Made by a program: the position numbers and the translations under genes. Below, in pieces: positions 55,792-64,000 of a stretch of DNA of 64,000 nucleotides; the stretch's first letter is position 1, and each line of letters begins with the position of its first letter. The stretch comes from Azospirillaceae bacterium (GTDB lineage Bacteria > Pseudomonadota > Alphaproteobacteria > Azospirillales > Azospirillaceae), in assembly GCA_028283825.1 (NCBI GenBank), contig JAPWJW010000001.1, positions 1,612,001 through 1,676,000 on the forward strand, given 5' to 3'. The notes beneath the pieces are model-generated. The model did no database searches and was not told the DNA's origin. It worked only from the letters and a program-made list of their open reading frames with translations.

Positions 55792-57525
55792 TTAAAAACT
55801 GAAGGTTGCCCGCACCCAGGCACGGGTGCGGCGGTGCAGGCCGTCGCTGTCCAGCCGTTCTCCGCTGGCATCCGGCAGACGGCCGGGATTGTCGCCCACG
55901 ACGTGGGCCACGGTGGCGTCCAGCGACAGCTCATCCAGCGGCGTCCAGGTGATGGTGGCGCCGAACCCCTCCAGCCCATAGCTGTTGGGCTCCCCGCCGC
56001 CCTGGTTCCAGCCGGCCCAGGTGGTGGTGAACTGCCGGATCCAGCCGCCGTCCCAGAAGGCGGCCAGGCGCAGGCTGTCAACCGGCCGCCATTGCAGTTC
56101 CAGCGTGCCGACCGCCCCCTCGGACCCCTGGCCTTCGTTGACGGCATAGGCGCGGACGGCATCCGGGCCGCCCAGGGCGAACCGCTCCGAACTGTCCAGG
56201 TTGCCGCTGGCCCATTGGCCGGACAGGCGCAGCACCGCCGCCCAGCCGTCGCCCAGGGGATGCTGGTGGCTGAAGTTGGCCGTCAGCTTGGCGTAGCCGC
56301 CGCCGGTGCGGACGGTCGCCTTGTCGGTGCTGTCATTGTCCGGCACGCCACCCAGGTCCAGGTTGCCGCCGGAGACGGCGATATCGACCTGGTCGACGCC
56401 GCCCCAGCCATCCTTCACCACGCCGCCGGCCCCCAGGGTGGCGACGTCGATCACGCTGATGCTGGACACCACCCCGGCGACGCGGTTGACCAGGCGCTTG
56501 TGGTCATAGGTCAATCGCCCGTCGATGGCGGCGTCCTGCGACCGCAGCAGCGGCAGGGTCGCGGTGGCGCCGCCGGTGGCACCCCAGCCATCGGGCGTGG
56601 AACTGTTGAAGTCGCTGCTGACCCGATAGTTGAAACCAGCGCCGTTCAGGCCCAGGCGCAGGCCGGAATAACCGACGGGCATCGTGGCGGCCAGCCGCCC
56701 GTAATTGGTGCCCAGGCTGCGCATGCCGGTCAGCGTGGTCTGGTCGCCGATGCCGGCAAGGTCGTTGGCCGACAGGATGGCGATGCCGCGCCAGCCACCG
56801 CTGGCCCGCTGGGCCTCATTGTCCACCAGGGCCAGGCCGCTGACCAGCGGGCCGTCCTTGAGCTTCAGGCGGATGTCGGTCTGTTCCGCCGCCTCCCCCG
56901 CCTCCACCGTCGCCGTGGCGGCCAGGCCGGGCAGGGCGTTCAGCGTGGCGATGCCCTGTTCCAACGCGTCGGTGCGCAGCGGGTCGCCCGCCGCCTGGCG
57001 GTCCAGCAGATAGGCCGACGCCGTTTCGGGATCGAGGCGACTTTCGCTGGAGGGATCGACCACCACGCGGCCCAAATGGCTTTCCAGCACGGTGATGGCG
57101 ACGTTGCCGTCCTTGATCTCCTGCTTGGGCAGGTAGGCCCGCGCCAGATAGCCGTGGGCGCGGTAGTAGGCGCTGATCGCGGCGGCGGCATTCTGCAGGT
57201 CGCCCAGCGTCAGGTCGCGGTCGAGATAAGGCTTGAGAACACCCTGGAGCGCAGCCTCCGGGAACACCGTGGCGGCGATGTGGAAGGCGGTGACCCGCAC
57301 CGTCTGTCCTTCGGCCTTGAGGGACGGGCCCTCCGGTTCCGGCAGCAGGGGCTGGGTGGGCTCCGGCCGGGGGGCCAGCTTCGGCGTCGTCCGTTCGGTA
57401 TCACGCAGGATGCTGCCGGCATCCGGCGTCTGCTGCGCCAGCGCCTGCCCGCCACTAAGTGAGGCGGCCGCACAAACGAGCACAAACGGCGTGTACCTCA
57501 ATTTTTTTGACAAATATGCAGACAT
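55792..57525 (-). CDS. TpsB outer-membrane transporter (ShlB/FhaC type)
   Basis: A 577-residue two-partner secretion pore. The signal peptide is VLVCAAASLSGGQALA. POTRA domains (residues about 70-230) contain VTAFHIAATVFPEAAL, YYRAHGYLARAYLPKQEI and GIATLNALPGLAATATVEAG. The barrel follows and ends TRAWVRATFSF, with the conserved lid-type motif GGPDAVRAYAVNEG (FhaC-like V-R-x-Y-x-x-x-E-G). It exports both TpsA copies encoded downstream. The ATG at 57525 is preferred over a GTG three codons upstream. The AT-rich gap 57535-57652 probably holds the promoter for the whole tps locus. Confidence 0.9.
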   Translation of the reverse strand: MSAYLSKKLRYTPFVLVCAAASLSGGQALAQQTPDAGSILRDTERTTPKLAPRPEPTQPLLPEPEGPSLKAEGQTVRVTAFHIAATVFPEAALQGVLKPYLDRDLTLGDLQNAAAAISAYYRAHGYLARAYLPKQEIKDGNVAITVLESHLGRVVVDPSSESRLDPETASAYLLDRQAAGDPLRTDALEQGIATLNALPGLAATATVEAGEAAEQTDIRLKLKDGPLVSGLALVDNEAQRASGGWRGIAILSANDLAGIGDQTTLTGMRSLGTNYGRLAATMPVGYSGLRLGLNGAGFNYRVSSDFNSSTPDGWGATGGATATLPLLRSQDAAIDGRLTYDHKRLVNRVAGVVSSISVIDVATLGAGGVVKDGWGGVDQVDIAVSGGNLDLGGVPDNDSTDKATVRTGGGYAKLTANFSHQHPLGDGWAAVLRLSGQWASGNLDSSERFALGGPDAVRAYAVNEGQGSEGAVGTLELQWRPVDSLRLAAFWDGGWIRQFTTTWAGWNQGGGEPNSYGLEGFGATITWTPLDELSLDATVAHVVGDNPGRLPDASGERLDSDGLHRRTRAWVRATFSF

Positions 57526-57652
57526 GTACGTCACCAGAAGGCACAGATTTATTAATATCTGTAACTTCTAGCAGACGCTGGTGACGGCATGCCACCACAA
57601 TTAGTACAGTTGTATGTTAATACTATTTTGCTGCGTCACGGATGCAGGCGGA

Positions 57653-59413
57653 TCAACCGGTGAATCGCGCCGTCAAGGGGAAGCGCCGGTCCTTGGTGGT
57701 GGGCGACTTGCGGTGGACCTTGGGGCCTGGCGGCGACTGGAAACGCTTGAACTCCGCCCGGCGGACGCGGCGACGGATGTCCTGCACGAATTCCAGCGGC
57801 TCGCCTAGCTTTTCGGCGATTTCCGCATCGGTCTGGCGTTCCTTGGCGTCCTCCATCTCCCACAGCACGGCGTCCAGCCGGGGATAGGGGGGCAGGCTGT
57901 CGGTGTCGCGCTGGTCATGCTTCAGTTCGGCACTGGGCGGCACATCGATGACGGCGCGTAGCGCGTCCTGGGCGGTCCGGTCGTAGGGCTCCAGCGGCCG
58001 GCCGAACGCCGCTTCCCAGATTTGGGCAAACTGCGAATCGGGCTCCCGCGCCTGGGCCAGGCGCATCTCCAGCATGGGGAAGACGTCGATGGCCTTGTAC
58101 AGGTCCTTCAGCGGGTTGAAGGCGCCGCGCATGTCGCCGTAGAGCGTGCCGTATCCCATCAGGATCTCGCTCTTGTTGCTGGTGCCCAGGATGGCGCGGC
58201 GGCCATGGTCGTTGGAAATGGCGGACAGGGTGTTGCCGCGGATTTGCGCCTGCAGGTTTTCATCCGCCAGGCTGCCCATGTCGCGGCCGAAGGCGTTGCG
58301 AAACTTCTCCCGGCCCGCCTCATACTCCACCGTGATGGGCAGGCTGATGGCGCTGAAACCGGCGCCCACGCCGGCGGCCAGGCCGAAGGCGCGGCTGTTG
58401 GACCCGTCGCTGGTGTAGGGCGACGGCATCAGGACGGCGTTCACCTTGTCGGCCCCGAACACATCGCTGGCCAGCATGGCGACCAGGGTGGAATCGGCAC
58501 CGCCCGATAGGCCCAGCACCACGTCCTGGAAACCGTTCTTCAGGATGTAGTCGCGCAGGCCCAGTCCCACCACCAGGTAACGTTCCTGGGCGTCGGTCAG
58601 GTGCACGGGCGGCTTGGCGACGGCCAAGCGGAAGCCCTGCCCCCCATCCACCAGGGTTGCGACCTCCCCCCCTTCGCGCCCGATCGCCATCTCATGGATG
58701 GCGCCGGCCGGGTCCATCACGGCGGAACAGCCCTCCCACACCAGTTCGTCATTGCCGCCCACCTGGTTGACGTAGACCAGCGGCACACCCGTCTCATCCA
58801 CGCGCTGGGCGAACAGGCGGCGGCGGAAGTTGCCCTTGGCGATGGCATAGGGGCTGGCGTTCAGCGAGACGATGGCCTCCGCCCCGAGGGCCCGCAACGT
58901 GCGGGTGACATCGTCGAACCAGATGTCCTCGCAGATACAGAAGCCCAGGGTGACGGGCCCGCCGGCGGCATCGAAGCGCAGCACGCCCAGGTCGGCGTCC
59001 GCCCCCGTCTGCTCCCCCCGCGCCTCGAACCAGCGCACATCGTCGAAGACGTCATAGTTGGGCAGGTGGGTCTTGAACTGGCTCAGCACCTCCCGCCCCC
59101 GGTCGAACACGACCAGGCCATTGCCCATCTTGCGCCCCTGGACCTTGCCGCGCAGGGGCGTGCCAACGACGATGGCGGTCCCGGCCTCCTCCGACAATTG
59201 GCGGTACCGCTCCGTCCATTCGACGATGGATTGCTGGTAGTCGGCCTCCAGCAGGTAATCGCCGGCGGCATAGTTGGCGACGGCGCATTCCGGCAGGACA
59301 TGCAGGTCGGCTTCTGCCGTACCCAGGATGCTGGCCTTGGTCCGCTCGAAATTCCCGCGGAAATCGCCCGTGGTGTAGTTCATCTGGTGCAGGGCGATCT
59401 TAAGCGTGCGCAT
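57653..59413 (-). CDS. nadE: Glutamine-dependent NAD+ synthetase
   Basis: A 586-residue bifunctional enzyme for the last step of NAD synthesis. The N-terminal nitrilase-type glutaminase domain (1-270) has LKIALHQMNYTTGDF, the catalytic Glu in HVLPECAV, Lys in FKTHLPNYDVFDD and Cys in GFCICEDIWFDD. The synthetase domain begins near residue 290: GLSGGADSTLVAMLASD (PP-loop), ILGTSNKSEILMGYGT and LYGDMRGAFNPLKDLYK. The frame is open up to 59854, but the ATG at 59413 starts the glutaminase domain; residues before it are unrelated. It is divergent from the GNAT gene. Confidence 0.95.
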   Translation of the reverse strand: MRTLKIALHQMNYTTGDFRGNFERTKASILGTAEADLHVLPECAVANYAAGDYLLEADYQQSIVEWTERYRQLSEEAGTAIVVGTPLRGKVQGRKMGNGLVVFDRGREVLSQFKTHLPNYDVFDDVRWFEARGEQTGADADLGVLRFDAAGGPVTLGFCICEDIWFDDVTRTLRALGAEAIVSLNASPYAIAKGNFRRRLFAQRVDETGVPLVYVNQVGGNDELVWEGCSAVMDPAGAIHEMAIGREGGEVATLVDGGQGFRLAVAKPPVHLTDAQERYLVVGLGLRDYILKNGFQDVVLGLSGGADSTLVAMLASDVFGADKVNAVLMPSPYTSDGSNSRAFGLAAGVGAGFSAISLPITVEYEAGREKFRNAFGRDMGSLADENLQAQIRGNTLSAISNDHGRRAILGTSNKSEILMGYGTLYGDMRGAFNPLKDLYKAIDVFPMLEMRLAQAREPDSQFAQIWEAAFGRPLEPYDRTAQDALRAVIDVPPSAELKHDQRDTDSLPPYPRLDAVLWEMEDAKERQTDAEIAEKLGEPLEFVQDIRRRVRRAEFKRFQSPPGPKVHRKSPTTKDRRFPLTARFTG

Positions 59414-59538
59414 GGTCCGTCTCGCTGTGCCGGGCGCCGGTTGATGCAAGATCACCGCCGCCATTAACCTCCTGGGAAGCGCACACCCTATCATCCACGG
59501 GCCGGTCGACGGCAATCCCCCGAAAGCGAAGGTGTTCC

Positions 59539-60024
59539 ATGCCCGATATCCGGCCCGCCCGCCCTGAGGATGCCGATGCCATCTGGGCCATCCTGGAACC
59601 GGTGATCCGTGCCGGCGAGACCTATGCCCTGCCCCGCGACATGGACCGCGCGGCAGCACTGGCCTATTGGACCGGGCCGAATCGCCAGACTTTCGTTGCC
59701 GAGGACCAGGGTCAAGTGCTGGGCACCTACGTCCTGCGGGCCAACCAGGCGGGCGGCGGGGCGCACGTGGCCAACTGCGGCTACATGACGGCGGCGGATG
59801 TCCAGGGGCGCGGCGTGGCGCGGGCCATGTGCGCCCATTCACTGGACACAGCAACGGCCGCCGGCTTCCGCGCCATGCAGTTCAACTTCGTGATTTCCAC
59901 CAACGAACGCGCCGTACGCCTGTGGCAGGCCATGGGCTTCGCCATCGTCGGCCGCCTGCCCGGCGCCTTCGCCCACCCGGCGCTGGGCGAGGTGGATGCG
60001 CTGGTGATGTACCGGCGACTGTGA
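59539..60024 (+). CDS. GNAT-family N-acetyltransferase
   Basis: A 161-residue acetyltransferase. DIRPARPEDADAIWAILEPV is the usual GNAT start; the acetyl-CoA loop is DVQGRGVARAMCAHS near residues 88-102, and FNFVISTNERAVRLWQAMGF is the C-terminal hallmark. Similar proteins acetylate small molecules or the N-termini of proteins; the substrate is unknown here. AAGG is seven bases before the ATG. Its stop is one base from the convergent phosphoesterase. Confidence 0.88.
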   Translation: MPDIRPARPEDADAIWAILEPVIRAGETYALPRDMDRAAALAYWTGPNRQTFVAEDQGQVLGTYVLRANQAGGGAHVANCGYMTAADVQGRGVARAMCAHSLDTATAAGFRAMQFNFVISTNERAVRLWQAMGFAIVGRLPGAFAHPALGEVDALVMYRRL

Positions 60025-60025
60025 G

Positions 60026-61901
60026 CTATCGCGTGCGCAGGAAGGGGAGCAGCGGCGCCAGCCAAACCTTCGCGTCGTCCAGTGTGACCAGGTGGGCCAG
60101 GGCCTCCGCCCTTTCCTCCGCCGTGTGCAGCCGCCCGCCGATGCTCGCGGCGGCCGCCAGCAGCACTTCGCGTTGCACATCGTTCAGCGGCGTGGGGCCG
60201 GGCGGCGGCGTTTCCGCCGCCGCCGCGTCATCGTCCAGGGGGGCGGCGGGCCAGGGAACCGGCGATTGGCCGGAAACCAGCGGCGCCAACGTTGGGGCCA
60301 CGGCGATGCGCGGGCTGGGCAGTTGCGCCTTGAACGCCGCCTGCAGGCCCAGCCAGTCCCGCACGGTGGCTCAGGACGGAGGTATGGTCGTAAGGCACGC
60401 CCGTGGCGCTGCGGAACACGATGCCGCGCGGCGTGTAGGACGACATGACGACGGCCGGCACCCGGACGCCGAAACGGTTGTACGTGAACGCCGACCCGTC
60501 CGTCGCCACGGGATCCGGCCACGCGCCGGCGGCACCGCCCGGCGGCTCCACATGATCGTAGGTGCCGCCATGCTCATCGAACAGCAGCAGGAACAGGGTG
60601 TCGTCGCGGCGCGGGCTTTCCGCGATCATGGTGTAGATCCGGCCCAGGAATTGGTCCGCCGGCAGGACGTTGAAGGGGGGATGGAAGCTGCGGTCGTATT
60701 CCAGGGGGCCGAAGCTGGGTTCCAGCAGAGTGAAGGTTGGCAGCGTCCCGTCCGACAGGGACTTGGCGAAATCGTCGATGGAGCCGAAGTTCTTTTCGTT
60801 GCCGCCATACTTGGAAAAGAAGATGGCCTTGGTCAGCGACGGCAGGATGCTGTCATTGTAGACTGCCCAGCTGATGCCCTGGCTTTCCAGCACGTCGAAC
60901 AGGGTGGGAATGTCCCAGGGAACGCGGGTGTTGTTGACGTTCCCGGCGGAGGACCCGGCCAGCATGAAGGCGCGATTGGGAAAGGTCTGGCTGGGGACGG
61001 AGGCGTGCCAGGCGTCCGACAGGGCGAAGCCGCGCGCCAGGGCGGAAATGACCTTCAGCTGATCGGGCGCGTAGGACTGCATGATCTGCGCCGCATTGGC
61101 CAGCGGATGCTTCGCTTCCCCGACCTGCACGAGGTAGTCGTTGAGGAAGCCGCCCATGTTGCCGCTGATCTGGCCACCGACATGGTAGAATTGTTCCCCG
61201 GGATCGGGGGTCGGCACGCAGTAGGCATTGATCGGGCCGTCATCCGTCGGCCATGCCGTGGTGCCGGCCGACGCGTAGACGGGGTTGCCGCCGTTGATGT
61301 CCGGATTGCTGTTGGAATAGGTGTCAGGCGACAGGCCCTGATAGGGTTGCGGCGTATTGGACGGGGAATACCCCGCCGGCGGATCGTCCGGGCCGTAAAG
61401 CCAGCCCAGCAGATTGTCCAGCGACCGGTTCTCCATCATCAGCACGACCATGTGCTTGATCTGGGGCAGTGTCGTCCGCGCCACGGCGAACGACACGTTG
61501 TCGGAGGACAGCGGCCCGACGGCCAGTACGGCGCCGGTCACGGCGTAGGCGGCACCATCGGTGCCGGTGAACGGAACGGCGATGTTGGCCCGATCCGACC
61601 AGCCCGACGCCACCCCACCGGCCGTCACCTGGATCTGCATGGTGCTGGACAACAGGGTGCCGGTCAGCAACACCTGCGCCGTCACCGGCACGCCCGCGAT
61701 CTCGAACGCCGAGGTGAAGGTCCAGCTCTTGTGATCGGTGATGCCGTCGCCACGGCTCATCCAAAGGATGGCCGCGCCGTCAAGCGCGGGCACGGCCGTG
61801 GCCTCCACCCCCCAATCCTTGGCATCCAGGAAGGGGTTCACCGTCGTCGCCACGGGAAACGTGGCGGACAGGTTGTTCACCAGCGATACCCACGTCGTCA
61901 T
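60026..61901 (-). pseudogene. Phosphoesterase-family (phospholipase C-like) protein with C-terminal frameshift
   Basis: Reading from 61901, 520 residues form a PF04185-type phosphoesterase: a 135-residue N-terminal beta domain, then KHMVVLMMENRSLDNLLGWL, FPNRAFMLAGSSAG, LLFDEHGGTYDHVEPPGG and YDHTSVLS. Here, near 60368, the frame turns to nonsense (HRAGLAGPAGG). The true continuation is in the next frame, RDWLGLQAAFKAQLPSPRIA to the stop at 60026, and the joint is explained by loss of two bases (AGC GCC ACC to AGCCACC). No signal peptide is seen at MTTWVSLVNNLS. The family covers phospholipases C and acid phosphatases. It is either a recent pseudogene or a sequencing error; the rest of the frame is undamaged. 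Confidence 0.82.
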
Positions 61902-61980
61902 GGTCGCCCCGAACGTGAATTGTGTTCGCGCAACATTACACGACTTATGCGCGCACCATCAATATCATCTTCGACCGACA

Positions 61981-62003
61981 GGCGCGCAAACGAAAAGCGC
62001 GCC
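61981..62003 (-). terminator. Hairpin after ssb
   Basis: GGCGCGC (61981-61987) and GCGCGCC (61997-62003) around a nine-base loop whose minus-strand reading is T-rich. It is 50 bases after the ssb stop. Confidence 0.5.
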
Positions 62004-62052
62004 GACCCGGATGGGGCGACGCGCTTCCCGAAAAGATGAAAGTGGCCCCGGC

Positions 62053-62616
62053 TTAGAACGGGATCTCATCGTCCAGATCGTCGGCCGGCTTGCCGCCACC
62101 GCCGCCGAAGCCGCCGCGCGAACCGCCGCCGGAGGAGGACGAACCGCCCCCGCCGTAGCCGCCACCGCTGCCGCCGCCCGAGGAACCGCCGCCGTAGCTG
62201 GAGCCGCCACCGGCCCCGCCATAGTCGCCGCCCGACTCGTAACCGCCGCCGCCACCGCCGCCTTCGCGGCCGTCCAGCATGGTCAGTTCACCGCGGTAGG
62301 GGCGCAGCACGATTTCGGTCGTGTACTTTTCCTGGCCGGACTGGTCGGTCCACTTGCGGGTTTCCAGCTGGCCTTCCAGATAGACCTTGGAGCCCTTCTT
62401 CAGGAAACGCTCGGCCACGCCGATCAGCGCCTCGTTGAAGATGACGACCTGGTGCCACTGGGTGCGTTCCTGCCGCTCCCCGCTGTTGCGGTCCTTCCAG
62501 GTTTCAGAGGTGGCGATGCGCAGGTTGCACACCTTGCCGCCGTTCTGCATGGACCTGATCTCCGGCTCCTTGCCGAGATTGCCGATGATGATGACCTTGT
62601 TGACGCTTCCAGCCAT
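62053..62616 (-). CDS. ssb: Single-stranded DNA-binding protein
   Basis: A 187-residue replication and repair protein. The OB fold starts MAGSVNKVIIIGNLGKEPEI and has SETWKDRNSGERQERTQWH, VVIFNEALIGVAERFLKKGS and VYLEGQLETRKW. The linker (about 120-175) is unusually rich in Gly and Ser, and the C-terminal peptide DDLDDEIPF is the conserved partner-binding tip. It is divergent from uvrA across a 340-base gap, the usual arrangement. Confidence 0.97.
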   Translation of the reverse strand: MAGSVNKVIIIGNLGKEPEIRSMQNGGKVCNLRIATSETWKDRNSGERQERTQWHQVVIFNEALIGVAERFLKKGSKVYLEGQLETRKWTDQSGQEKYTTEIVLRPYRGELTMLDGREGGGGGGGYESGGDYGGAGGGSSYGGGSSGGGSGGGYGGGGSSSSGGGSRGGFGGGGGKPADDLDDEIPF

Positions 62617-62956
62617 GTCCGACCCGTCCTGAATCCGGTATGGGGTCGGGCGCCTCGCGCGCGACCCCGCAGTTGATGGGGGAGCCTACACCGCCACGCC
62701 GGATATTTGCCACAGCGATGGTGGTCCCAGGCCCCGGCATACCCAAAATATCGATCCGGACCTACCCCCAGGGGGAGGCTTCAAGGCGGGGGCGACGCAC
62801 CCCTGCCCCAATGCGGAAGCGCATGCATCCTGCTGTCGCCTTTTGACACAAGGCCCCCCATATTAAGGCGCTGTCCCGGCTGGCGGGGGACAGGCGGCAC
62901 CTGCCCGCTCAATCCCCTTGCCGGCCCCTGCCCAGATCGGCTATTCAGAACATACC
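62617..62956. other. ssb-uvrA divergent control region
   Basis: No gene seen in 340 bases. It must hold promoters for both ssb and uvrA. The LexA box at 62948-62962 is at its right end. I cannot fix a -35/-10 pair with confidence. Confidence 0.6.

Positions 62957-62962
<6 letters not shown>
62948..62962 (+). promoter_or_regulatory. LexA box (GAAC-N7-GAAC) overlapping the uvrA start
   Basis: GAAC at 62948-62951, seven bases ATACCAT, GAAC at 62959-62962. This is an exact match to the alphaproteobacterial LexA operator form GAAC-N7-GAAC. The uvrA ATG at 62957 is inside the spacer, so LexA would block the first codon region itself. This predicts SOS induction of uvrA. Confidence 0.85.

Positions 62963-64000
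<1,038 letters not shown>

Noticed and set aside
59667-62039. 790-residue plus-strand frame across GNAT and phosphoesterase genes
   Set aside because: It overlaps two real genes and has a composition typical of a shadow.

Overview
The window is GC-rich, densely coded DNA from an alphaproteobacterium. The inference rests on the metG-holB-tmk-dacC-rlpA-mltB gene order, a GAAC-N7-GAAC LexA box at uvrA, the style of GyrA and CoaD, and the many c-di-GMP proteins. A Rhodospirillales/Azospirillaceae-like host fits best, but I could not run a search. I see no CRISPR array, transposase or rRNA. One tRNA gene (Lys, UUU) is present.

Layout. 1-352: 5' part of a glutathionyl-hydroquinone reductase gene. 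471-12241: an exopolysaccharide locus. It has an HPt-REC-REC-GGDEF diguanylate cyclase, a GDP-mannose enzyme (ManC), a divergent GH113-like mannanase, and a tight five-gene operon: BcsB-like protein, GT2 synthase with an N-terminal MshEN domain, polytopic membrane protein, REC protein with a ruined GGDEF domain, and outer-membrane barrel. 12288-18378: an AttH/CrtC-like protein, an SPFH/flotillin-like protein and an OprO/OprP-type porin with unusual upstream repeats. 18905-21394: an unexplained cassette of two DUF2589-type proteins, a zinc ribbon and a hypothetical protein. 21407-30890: a long minus-strand housekeeping run (ydcF, mltB, rlpA, dacC, tmk, holB, metG, tatD, MBL hydrolase).

31102-35818: a degenerate-GGDEF/EAL phosphodiesterase convergent with a PilZ protein, then PAP2, Nudix and SRAP genes. 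35826-37790: an outer-membrane protein, a lower-GC gene pair resembling an ADP-ribosyltransferase-type toxin and its partner, and tRNA-Lys. 37969-41468: coaD and gyrA. 41657-45263: a VOC protein and a DUF4331-HupE/UreJ-membrane protein-DUF4198 operon, probably for metal handling. 45476-48036: a 49-residue Cys protein, an AraC regulator and a MATE transporter. 48263-57525: a two-partner secretion locus with one transporter, one intact TpsA adhesin and a second TpsA copy broken by two frameshifts. 57653-64000: NAD synthetase, a GNAT acetyltransferase, a frameshifted phosphoesterase, and the ssb/uvrA divergon with a LexA box.

How it may fit together. Five proteins make, bind or degrade c-di-GMP, or carry ruined versions of those domains. 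The most notable proposal is that the 4.8-12.2 kb operon is a c-di-GMP-gated, possibly mannose-based polysaccharide secretion system. In it, an N-terminal MshEN domain on the synthase stands in for the PilZ domain of cellulose synthase. The DUF2589 cassette and the ART-like pair beside tRNA-Lys are the other two candidates for undescribed systems.
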